This document shows positions 1 through 5,227 of a stretch of 7,307 nucleotides of DNA, in pieces (the first letter of the stretch is position 1; each line of letters starts with the position of its first letter). The notes below the pieces were generated by a model. That model had not been told where the DNA came from, did no database searches, and was given only the letters and a program-made list of their open reading frames with translations. This DNA comes from Myxococcales bacterium (GTDB lineage Bacteria; Myxococcota_A; Bradymonadia; Bradymonadales; Bradymonadaceae): NCBI GenBank assembly GCA_007120615.1, contig SKNI01000604.1, positions 1 through 7,307 of the forward strand, written 5' to 3'. The position numbers and the translations under genes were made by a program.

Positions 1-16
1 CGATGCTACGGCATCG
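1..16. repeat. Small perfect hairpin at window edge
   Basis: CGATGC and GCATCG form a perfect 6-bp stem around a TACG tetraloop. It lies about 235 bases beyond the dnaK stop codon in the direction of dnaK transcription. On the minus strand any U-run would fall outside the window, so it cannot be called a terminator. It could equally belong to a structure that continues to the left. Confidence 0.35.
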
Positions 17-87
17 CCTCGTTTCGACGACTTTGACCTCGTCACCCAGTCCTCGACCTCAACTAATCATCTTCACTGCGTCCATGT

Positions 88-255
88 ACTAAACCAGATT
101 TACTCCGAAACCCGGAGTTTGTGCTTTGTGAGGTCGGCGTCTGCCCGCTTTTCCTCTCTCCAGATAGCGATGCTGGCTGTCGATCGGAAAAACGAACATC
201 CATCCAACCTCACTTTGCCCAATTCTTAAGGTTTCGAAAGTAAATCTGGTTTAGT
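88..255. mobile_element. 168-bp palindromic MITE-like element with terminal inverted repeats
   Basis: The left arm (88-112) and right arm (230-255) are inverted copies. They share 17 identical bases (ACTAAACCAGATTTACT) and, after a small mismatch and one-base gap, 7 more (CGAAACC). Further complementary segments nest inside and stay nearly centred on position 170: GTGAGGT 128-134 with ACCTCAC 207-213, TTTTCC 149-154 with GGAAAA 186-191, and CCAG 160-163 with CTGG 173-176. The whole element can therefore fold into one long interrupted hairpin. Left of the centre, ACTCCG/CGGAGT (102-118) gives a competing 6-bp hairpin that uses part of the left arm. The right end covers the dnaK stop codon (251-253). 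A TA sits at the matching place in each arm (90-91 and 252-253), but no clear target duplication is seen outside. A non-autonomous miniature transposable element fits best; a structured dnaK 3' UTR is the alternative. No transposase is present. The arms are directly visible; the mobile nature is inferred. Confidence 0.5.
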
Positions 256-2167
256 TAGCTTCCTCGAATTCGGCGTCGATGACGTCATCATCGTCGTCGT
301 CATCATCGGAGCCTTCCGCAGCGCCTTCTGCTTGTGGACCTCCGGGCTGAGGACCGGCTGCTTCATACATCTGCTCGGCGGCCTGATGCATCAGCTGCTC
401 AAGCTCGGTGACGATGGTTTCCATCGTATCGTAGTCGTATTCCTCGACCGCGGTGCGAAGAGCATCGATTTTCTCGGTGAGACCGCCCTTTTGCTCTTCC
501 GGAATTTTATCTCCGGCCTCGCTCAGGGTTTTCTCAGCGGAGTGAAGCATGGACTCGGCCTTATTTCGAAGCTCAGCCTGCTCGCGCTTGAGTTTATCAC
601 CGTCGCGATGCTCTTCGGCCTCTCGCACCAGCCGCTCCACATCCTCCTCGTCGAGTCCACCGGAGGATTCGATTCGAATCTTTTGCTCTTTACCGGTGGC
701 TTTGTCTTTGGCCGAGACGTGGACAATTCCGTTGGCGTCGATATCGAAGGTCACCTCAATCTGAGGTACTCCACGGGGAGCCGGAGGAATTCCGTCGAGG
801 TTGAACTTACCCAGCGTCCGGTTATCTCCGGCCATCGGTCGTTCGCCCTGAAGGACGTGCACGGTGACCGAGGTCTGACTGTCGGTAGCCGTGCTGAACA
901 CCTCGCTCTTTTTGGTAGGGATCGTAGTATTGCGCGGGATCAACGCCGTCATGACGTCGCCCTGCGTTTCGATTCCCAGAGATAGCGGGGTGATGTCGAG
1001 AAGCAAGACATCACTGACGTCGCCGCTGAGTACGCCTGCCTGAACGGCCGCGCCTCGAGCCACAACTTCGTCGGGATTAACGCCCTTATGGGGCTCTTTC
1101 TCGAAGAATTCAGTGACTTTCTTCTGAACCAGAGGAATTCTGGTCGAGCCACCGACGAGAATCACCTCATCGATGTCGGAAGGAGACAGGTTTTTGTCAT
1201 CCATTGCCTTTCGGCAGGGCTCCAGGGTGCGCTCGATGATAGGCTCAATCATCGCCTCCAACTTCGCCCGGCTGAGCTTCTGATTCATATGCTTGGGACC
1301 GCTCTCATCGGCCGTCAAAAACGGCAGATTGATATCGGTTTCCAGAACACTGGACAAGTCGATCTTGGCCTTCTCGGCGGCTTCTTTAAGACGCTGAAGC
1401 ACCATCTTGTCGTCGGAGACGTCGATGCCCTTCTCTTTTTTGAACTCCGCGATCAACCAGTCGATGATGACGTGATCGATGTCGTCTCCACCAAGGTGGG
1501 TATCACCATTGGTGCTTTTGACCTCGATGACGTTTTCACCGACTTCGATCTCGCCGACTTCCAGAATCGAGATGTCGAAGGTTCCACCACCGAAATCGTA
1601 TACGGCGATGAGTTCTTCTTGTTCCTTATCCAGCCCGTACGCCAGAGCAGCGGCGGTGGGCTCGTTGACGATACGCTTGACTTCCAGGCCGGCGATGCGC
1701 CCGGCGTCCTTGGTCGCCTGTCGCTGAGAGTCATTGAAATAGGCCGGCACCGTGATGACCGCTTCGGTGACTTCCTCTCCCAGATAACTCTCGGCAGCCT
1801 GCTTGAGCTTCATCAAAATCTTCGATGAAATCTCCGGAGGGCTGTGGCGATTGCCGCGAATCTCGATATGAGAGTCCCCGTTATCGGCCCGTACAATTTT
1901 ATAAGGAACTCGCTTTTGCTCCCCTTTGAGTTCGGTGAACTTCTGGCCCATAAAGCGCTTGACCGAGAAGATGGTATTTTCCGGGTTGGTGATGGCCTGG
2001 TTTTTGGCCACTCGTCCCACCAGGACCTCTCCCTTGTCGTCGAAAGCAACCACCGAAGGAGTGGTGCGAGCGCCCTCCTGATTGGGGATGACTTTTGCTT
2101 CTTTTCCTTCCATTACGGCAACAACCGAGTTGGTCGTTCCCAGATCGATTCCAATCATTTTACCCAT
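251..2167 (-). CDS. dnaK: Chaperone protein DnaK (Hsp70)
   Basis: ATP-driven cytosolic Hsp70 that binds exposed hydrophobic segments of client proteins, working with DnaJ and GrpE (neither gene is in this window). The 638-residue length is normal. Nucleotide-binding domain about 1-385: phosphate-1 loop IGIDLGTTNS (5-14), NEPTAAALAYG (168-178, with the Glu that couples ATPase to substrate binding), phosphate-2 DFGGGTFDIS (191-200) and adenosine motif VGGSTRIP (338-345). The interdomain linker DVLLLDITPLSLG (386-398) is followed by the beta substrate-binding domain to about 505, the helical lid to about 600, and a disordered tail. The tail carries eight Asp in a row (621-628) and ends VIDAEFEEAN, where many bacterial DnaKs end in a similar DAEFEE motif. 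The start MGKMIGIDLG mirrors E. coli MGKIIGIDLG and is preceded by GAGG six bases upstream. The stop codon lies inside the inverted repeat at 239-255, so the last residue and stop may have been supplied by an insertion. No CIRCE operator (TTAGCACTC-N9-GAGTGCTAA) is seen upstream. Confidence 0.99.
   Translation of the reverse strand: MGKMIGIDLGTTNSVVAVMEGKEAKVIPNQEGARTTPSVVAFDDKGEVLVGRVAKNQAITNPENTIFSVKRFMGQKFTELKGEQKRVPYKIVRADNGDSHIEIRGNRHSPPEISSKILMKLKQAAESYLGEEVTEAVITVPAYFNDSQRQATKDAGRIAGLEVKRIVNEPTAAALAYGLDKEQEELIAVYDFGGGTFDISILEVGEIEVGENVIEVKSTNGDTHLGGDDIDHVIIDWLIAEFKKEKGIDVSDDKMVLQRLKEAAEKAKIDLSSVLETDINLPFLTADESGPKHMNQKLSRAKLEAMIEPIIERTLEPCRKAMDDKNLSPSDIDEVILVGGSTRIPLVQKKVTEFFEKEPHKGVNPDEVVARGAAVQAGVLSGDVSDVLLLDITPLSLGIETQGDVMTALIPRNTTIPTKKSEVFSTATDSQTSVTVHVLQGERPMAGDNRTLGKFNLDGIPPAPRGVPQIEVTFDIDANGIVHVSAKDKATGKEQKIRIESSGGLDEEDVERLVREAEEHRDGDKLKREQAELRNKAESMLHSAEKTLSEAGDKIPEEQKGGLTEKIDALRTAVEEYDYDTMETIVTELEQLMHQAAEQMYEAAGPQPGGPQAEGAAEGSDDDDDDDDVIDAEFEEAN
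284..307 (-). repeat. GAY codon run encoding eight Asp in DnaK
   Basis: Eight consecutive GAT/GAC codons encode the poly-Asp run near the DnaK C-terminus. The left edge also sits in a perfect 12-bp palindrome, GATGACGTCATC (278-289). Mixed GAT and GAC use argues against very recent slippage, but a triplet run of this kind may vary in length between strains. Confidence 0.8.
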
Positions 2168-2172
2168 TTTTT

Positions 2173-2178
2173 ACCTCT
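2173..2178 (-). promoter_or_regulatory. dnaK ribosome binding site
   Basis: On the minus strand AGAGGT lies five bases before the ATG at 2167, with its GAGG core six bases away. This supports MGKMIG as the true start over the internal ATG at codon 4. Confidence 0.75.
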
Positions 2179-2301
2179 TCTGCTTCTTGAAGTTTCTAAC
2201 TTTATAAGTGGTTACGCATCATCCGCGAGAATCTTGTGTTGGTTGGTTTTGAATCCTCCACATGGACCGTCGCGGTAATGCCCAGAACCGGGTCTGAGCG
2301 A

Positions 2302-2329
2302 ATTCTAGGCACCGATCTTCGCAAGGCAA
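2302..2329 (-). promoter_or_regulatory. Candidate sigma-70-type dnaK promoter
   Basis: On the minus strand, TTGCCT (-35, 4 of 6 consensus bases, 2324-2329) and TAGAAT (-10, 5 of 6, 2302-2307) are 16 bases apart. Transcription would start near 2295 and give a leader of about 130 bases before dnaK. The boxes lie just past the stop codon of the FmdB-like gene, as expected if dnaK has its own promoter. The match is by eye. No clear heat-shock sigma-32 pair (CTTGAA/CCCCAT) was seen. Confidence 0.45.
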
Positions 2330-2355
2330 GCAATCCTTTCGGATCGGGGCCCAGA

Positions 2356-2700
2356 TTATTTGGTGGCGGCCTTTGTCGCAGTGGCCGATTCACTGCTGGA
2401 GCTGCTTGAGGCAGCCTTCTTCGGGGTCGCGTCTGTAGAATTGGAGGAAGACTCAGAACCCGCCGGTGCCGGTTCACTGACTGGCACCGACGGTGTCGTC
2501 GATTCAGTGGCCGGTGAGGTGCTGGAGTAATTTTCTGCGTACCAACCTCCCCCTTTGAGCTTGAAATTTGATCGCGAGATCAAACGCCCTACCTCTTTCG
2601 ACTCACAGGACGGGCATTTATCAGGATCGGGATCAGAAAATTGTTGAATCTCTTCGAAAACATGTCCGCAATCCGCACATCGATACTCATAGATGGGCAT
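2356..2700 (-). CDS. FmdB-family zinc-ribbon protein with Ser/Thr/Ala-rich tail
   Basis: Small cytosolic protein of 114 residues. The N-terminal half is a FmdB/CxxC-CxxC regulatory-type zinc ribbon: it starts MPIYEYRCADCGHVFE, has zinc ligands Cys8, Cys11, Cys29 and Cys32, and ends in the family hallmark FKLKGGGWYAENY (46-58). The family is named after FmdB of the methylotroph formamidase cluster, proposed to be regulatory; its molecular function is poorly known. Residues 59-114 are low complexity, dominated by Ser, Thr, Ala and Pro, and include a run of six Ser. An in-frame GTG lies 15 bases upstream, but the ATG is preferred because of the strong GGAGGT seven bases before it and the conserved MPIYEYRC opening. 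It lies upstream of dnaK in the same direction with 188 bases between them, and no convincing terminator is seen there, so read-through into dnaK is possible. Confidence 0.93.
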   Translation of the reverse strand: MPIYEYRCADCGHVFEEIQQFSDPDPDKCPSCESKEVGRLISRSNFKLKGGGWYAENYSSTSPATESTTPSVPVSEPAPAGSESSSNSTDATPKKAASSSSSSESATATKAATK

Positions 2701-2707
2701 AATGCAT

Positions 2708-2713
2708 ACCTCC
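2708..2713 (-). promoter_or_regulatory. Ribosome binding site that fixes the FmdB-like start
   Basis: GGAGGT on the minus strand, seven bases before ATG 2700. It overlaps the alternative GTG start at 2715, which therefore would have no properly placed site of its own. Confidence 0.8.
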
Positions 2714-2790
2714 ACTTTGCCAGGCCGCTGTAAGCAACTACTTCGACCGTAGGTACTTCCGTTTTGATTACATCTAAGGTGATTCCCGCA

Positions 2791-2814
2791 GTCCCACCGG
2801 GACCGACTTCGGTC
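2791..2814. repeat. Two abutting hairpins between the DsbD-like and FmdB-like genes
   Basis: GTCCC-ACC-GGGAC (2791-2803) and GACCG-ACTT-CGGTC (2801-2814) are perfect short stems that share three bases, so only one can form fully at a time. They lie about 80 bases past the DsbD-like stop codon in the 194-base gap before the FmdB-like start. No U-run follows on either strand, so an intrinsic terminator is not supported. Rho-dependent ending or mRNA processing remain possible. Confidence 0.4.
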
Positions 2815-2840
2815 AATGAGGTGAGCTCAGGAGCCGGCCC

Positions 2841-2868
2841 AACCTATACGCTGTTGTGCGATCGTCAA
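2841..2868 (-). promoter_or_regulatory. Weak candidate promoter for the FmdB-like gene
   Basis: On the minus strand, TTGACG (2863-2868) is a good -35 match (5 of 6). It is followed 16 bases later by TAGGTT (2841-2846), a poor -10 that keeps only the T, A and final T. A better-looking TATAGG (2843-2848) has only a 14-base spacer. The strong -35 is the reason for listing it. Confidence 0.25.
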
Positions 2869-2894
2869 GCCCCCAAATCCCCGAGGCTCATTTC

Positions 2895-4316
2895 TCAGAG
2901 GGCTACCATCAGCCAGATTGTGTCGGTCCACTCTCCGATTCTCGGGGTGACCAGGCGCAGATAATACAGGCCCAGCCCCAGGAAAACGGCTCCGAAGACC
3001 GCTTTAATTCCTTCCATCCACCCTCCCGCTCGAGGCAGTCGATGGATCAATGAGGAAAAGGTTCCCAGCACCAAAAAGAGCAGCCCCATTCCCACCGCGA
3101 AAACGGTCAACAACGACCACCCCAGCAAAATATCTCCCTGCTGGGCCACATAGACCAGGATTCCCGCCACCACCGGCCCGATACAGGGTGCGGCGATAAC
3201 CCCTGCCGCCAACCCCATCGCGAACGCCCCCAGATGACCGACACCGCCGATCTCGCTGAATCGCTTCTGCAGCGGCCCCGGAAGTCGAAAGTCATATACT
3301 CCCAGACAACCCAGGCCCAGAATAATGAACGTCAGAGCGATAAAACCCAGAAGCCAGACATTCTGCAAAAACCCTCCGAAGACCGTCCCCAGAAGGGCCG
3401 CCACCAGCCCCAGAAGCGAATAGGTAACGACGATTCCCGCGACATAGCTCAGGCTGAGGAAGAACCCCTCCCGCCTGGTCGCCGCCTGGCGGGCACCAAA
3501 TACGCCGATCGTGATCGGAATCAATGGATAGATACAGGGCGACAGACTGGAGAGGATCCCGGCCCCGAAGACCAATAAGAAGAGAGCCCAGATTCCCCGC
3601 TCTCCCAGGGTTGCCTCCAACCACCCTTCAGCGTCCCCGTAGCCGTCACCGGCGAGTACGCTATCGAGGCGCTCCTCGAAATCATCGACCCCTACCTTTC
3701 CCTCAAAACTAGCTCCTCGCAAAAAAGCCCCGTCCGGCGTCTCAAAAGCGACCCTGGGTAGTCCGGAGACTTCAAAGCGGTGAATCGCAGTCTGGGTGTC
3801 CCCGTCGGCATTATCGTAATCCAACTTTACGGCCACGAACTCCGTCTCCAGCCGTTGCCGAATATGGGGATCGAGAAATACCTCCGCCTCCAACTCCTGA
3901 CAGGCCACGCACCAATCGGCGGTAAAATCCACCATCAACGGTCGATTTGTCGCCTCGGCGATCTGGCGGCCCTCCTCGTAGCTCTCCACCCATTGCAGAC
4001 TCTCGTCTCCTGGAGGAACCTCGGTCAGGGCATACATCGCCCCAAAAAAACCGAGCGCCAACATCGCAACACCGACCACCCGCCCCACTTTTTTTCGAAG
4101 GTCCATCTCAAACCAGGCGCTTCGGACCTCCATCACAGCCAGACCGACCATCGCCAGCCCGCAACTGGCGAGCACCATCGGCCAACGGGCCGCCTGGCCC
4201 ACGTCCTGCCCGGCCCAACCCGTGGTTGCCACCGCCAGAAGTGCAATCGCCACCGCGATCGCCGCTGGCAGACCGGGGCGTCGGAGAATATATTGTTGTA
4301 GTAGACGTCGAATCAT
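2895..4316 (-). CDS. DsbD/CcdA-like thiol:disulfide electron transporter with N-terminal thioredoxin domain
   Basis: Inner-membrane protein predicted to move electrons from cytoplasmic thioredoxin to the periplasm. Numbered from ATG 4316 (473 residues): three membrane helices at about 16-35, 46-64 and 79-98, a thioredoxin domain at about 101-225 with active site WCVAC (Cys136, Cys139), then a six-helix CcdA/DsbD core from about 240. The core holds the paired cysteines in SLSPCIYPLIP (Cys261) and AAPCIGPV (Cys378). Basic loops (RRLLQQYILRR, DLRKK, RQAATRR, LQKR) fall on one side and the thioredoxin domain on the other, so that domain should be periplasmic. Canonical DsbD has its thioredoxin domain at the C-terminus and a periplasmic alpha domain at the N-terminus; here the thioredoxin domain comes first and the alpha domain is absent. 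A TTG at 4352 would add 12 residues, but its AGGA is only two bases away, so ATG 4316 is preferred although its own ribosome site is weak. It diverges from a secreted PDZ-thioredoxin, its likely partner. Confidence 0.9.
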   Translation of the reverse strand: MIRRLLQQYILRRPGLPAAIAVAIALLAVATTGWAGQDVGQAARWPMVLASCGLAMVGLAVMEVRSAWFEMDLRKKVGRVVGVAMLALGFFGAMYALTEVPPGDESLQWVESYEEGRQIAEATNRPLMVDFTADWCVACQELEAEVFLDPHIRQRLETEFVAVKLDYDNADGDTQTAIHRFEVSGLPRVAFETPDGAFLRGASFEGKVGVDDFEERLDSVLAGDGYGDAEGWLEATLGERGIWALFLLVFGAGILSSLSPCIYPLIPITIGVFGARQAATRREGFFLSLSYVAGIVVTYSLLGLVAALLGTVFGGFLQNVWLLGFIALTFIILGLGCLGVYDFRLPGPLQKRFSEIGGVGHLGAFAMGLAAGVIAAPCIGPVVAGILVYVAQQGDILLGWSLLTVFAVGMGLLFLVLGTFSSLIHRLPRAGGWMEGIKAVFGAVFLGLGLYYLRLVTPRIGEWTDTIWLMVAL

Positions 4317-4370
4317 CAGACTCACTTTTTCAATCACCGCAAAGAGAATCAAATCCTACCGGAAATCCCC
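4317..4370. promoter_or_regulatory. Compact divergent intergenic region
   Basis: These 54 bases separate the two redox genes and shrink to 18 if the TTG at 4352 is used. Candidate boxes are weak on both strands: plus-strand TTTTCA (4327-4332) and TCAAAT (4349-4354) are 16 bases apart, and minus-strand TAGGAT has no good -35. At least one promoter probably lies inside the opposite gene's 5' coding end, so the two genes may be coordinately regulated. GGAAA at 4361-4365, five bases before the plus-strand ATG, is a plausible weak ribosome site. Confidence 0.35.
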
Positions 4371-5210
4371 ATGACCCAGAAGATATTCCGACTTCTCTCG
4401 CTTATGATGGTTGCATTCTTTTTGGTCTCGGCCGCAGGCTTTGCCGAGGCATCGGCCCAGAGCAGCCCTCTGAGCCGCGGTTATGTCGGCGTGGTGCTGG
4501 GCGATACCGACAGTCAGGACGGTGTTGCCATCGACACCGTACTTCGTCGGTCTCCTGCCTACGCTGCCGGGATAAAGGATGGCGACAGGATACTCTCGGT
4601 CAATGGCGAAGCGGTTCGAACTCCCGGAAAAGTTCAGACCCTCTTTCGCAGTCAGCCGGTCGGGAGAGTCCTCCTATTGGACATCGCCCGGGACGAAGAG
4701 ACCCTGCGGTTCGAGGTCGGATTGACCGAGTCGCCAGCCTCCTCCGAAGTCCATCGCCTTCATCTTCAGGGCTTCGACGCCCCTGATATCTCTCTTCACG
4801 ATCTCGACGGAGAGGCCATCGCGATAGCCGATCTCCATGACCGACCTGTCGTTCTGGAGTTCTGGGCGACCTGGTGCACGGTCTGCCGACAGGTCTCTCG
4901 AAAACTGGAAGAGGCCGTCGACGCCGCTCCCGATGCATTCCACGTGCTCGCCGTCACCAGCGAAGACGTCTCCACCGTCCAGGAGCATCTGACCACCCGG
5001 CCGATGAAGCTCGATATCGCCATCGACGATAAAAACCGGACTCACGACGCTTTTTTGGTCAACTCCTACCCACTGGTCGCAGTCATTGACACCGATGGCA
5101 CCGTCCGCGACGTGGCGACCTCGCTGAGCCAGATCGACGAGATCATCGCCGCTCTCTCCGAACCAGACAGCCCTTCACAAAAAGAACGAGAGCCCGAGTC
5201 CGAAGATTGA
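4371..5210 (+). CDS. Secreted PDZ-thioredoxin (TlpA-like) fusion protein
   Basis: Probable periplasmic thiol-disulfide oxidoreductase of 279 residues. Residues 1-29 look like a Sec signal peptide: a Lys/Arg start, hydrophobic LLSLMMVAFFLVSAAG, and an ASA site cleaved before Gln30. No lipobox Cys is present, so it should be soluble. Residues 36-118 form a PDZ domain, with carboxylate-loop-like GYVGVVLG and the typical SPAYAAGIKDGDRILSVNGE. Residues 131-262 form a TlpA/redoxin-type thioredoxin fold with active site WATWCTVC (Cys169, Cys172) and a likely cis-Pro at Pro234 in NSYPLVAVID. These two Cys are the only ones in the protein. The last 17 residues are polar and acidic. PDZ domains usually bind protein C-termini, so this one may bring clients to the active site; that role is inferred. 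The neighbouring DsbD-like protein, transcribed divergently, is the natural electron donor. The TATWC-type motif and the PDZ fusion make a general TlpA/ResA-like reductase more likely than a DsbA oxidase. Confidence 0.92.
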   Translation: MTQKIFRLLSLMMVAFFLVSAAGFAEASAQSSPLSRGYVGVVLGDTDSQDGVAIDTVLRRSPAYAAGIKDGDRILSVNGEAVRTPGKVQTLFRSQPVGRVLLLDIARDEETLRFEVGLTESPASSEVHRLHLQGFDAPDISLHDLDGEAIAIADLHDRPVVLEFWATWCTVCRQVSRKLEEAVDAAPDAFHVLAVTSEDVSTVQEHLTTRPMKLDIAIDDKNRTHDAFLVNSYPLVAVIDTDGTVRDVATSLSQIDEIIAALSEPDSPSQKEREPESED

Positions 5211-5227
5211 AGATTGTCTCAGTCTCA
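5203..5227. repeat. Back-to-back tandem repeats at convergent gene ends
   Basis: AAGATTG occurs twice in tandem (5203-5216), followed at once by GTCTCA twice in tandem (5216-5227). The first covers the stop codon of the PDZ-thioredoxin gene (5208-5210). The second covers the stop codon of the opposing lipoprotein gene (5225-5227). A 6-bp inverted repeat, GAGCCC (5190-5195) with GGGCTC (5228-5233), brackets the junction but has no T-run, so a bidirectional terminator is not supported. Confidence 0.6.

Noticed and set aside
63..203. Two short minus-strand frames starting at ATG 203 (46 codons) and ATG 199 (36 codons) with GTGAGG upstream
   Set aside because: Composition is not protein-like, there is no recognisable motif, and both lie within or across the palindromic element. 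Chance is the simplest explanation.
332..1828. Long plus-strand open frames (217 and 246 codons) antisense to dnaK
   Set aside because: Antisense open frames opposite dnaK/hsp70 genes are a known by-product of biased codon use. These have no recognisable domains and the minus-strand DnaK is unambiguous.
2333..2344. ATCC-TTTC-GGAT hairpin just past the FmdB-like stop codon as a terminator
   Set aside because: The stem is only 4 bp and no U-run follows on the minus strand.
2168..2355. CIRCE operator or sigma-32 promoter before dnaK
   Set aside because: I looked for TTAGCACTC/GAGTGCTAA and for CTTGAA/CCCCAT pairs and saw neither.
2589..2816. 75-codon minus-strand frame overlapping the start of the FmdB-like gene
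   Set aside because: It overlaps the well-supported zinc-ribbon coding sequence in another frame and has no recognisable features.
3947..4786. 279-codon plus-strand frame across the divergent redox genes
   Set aside because: It overlaps both real genes, is rich in Arg, Pro and Ser as expected of a GC-rich shadow frame, and shows no domain.
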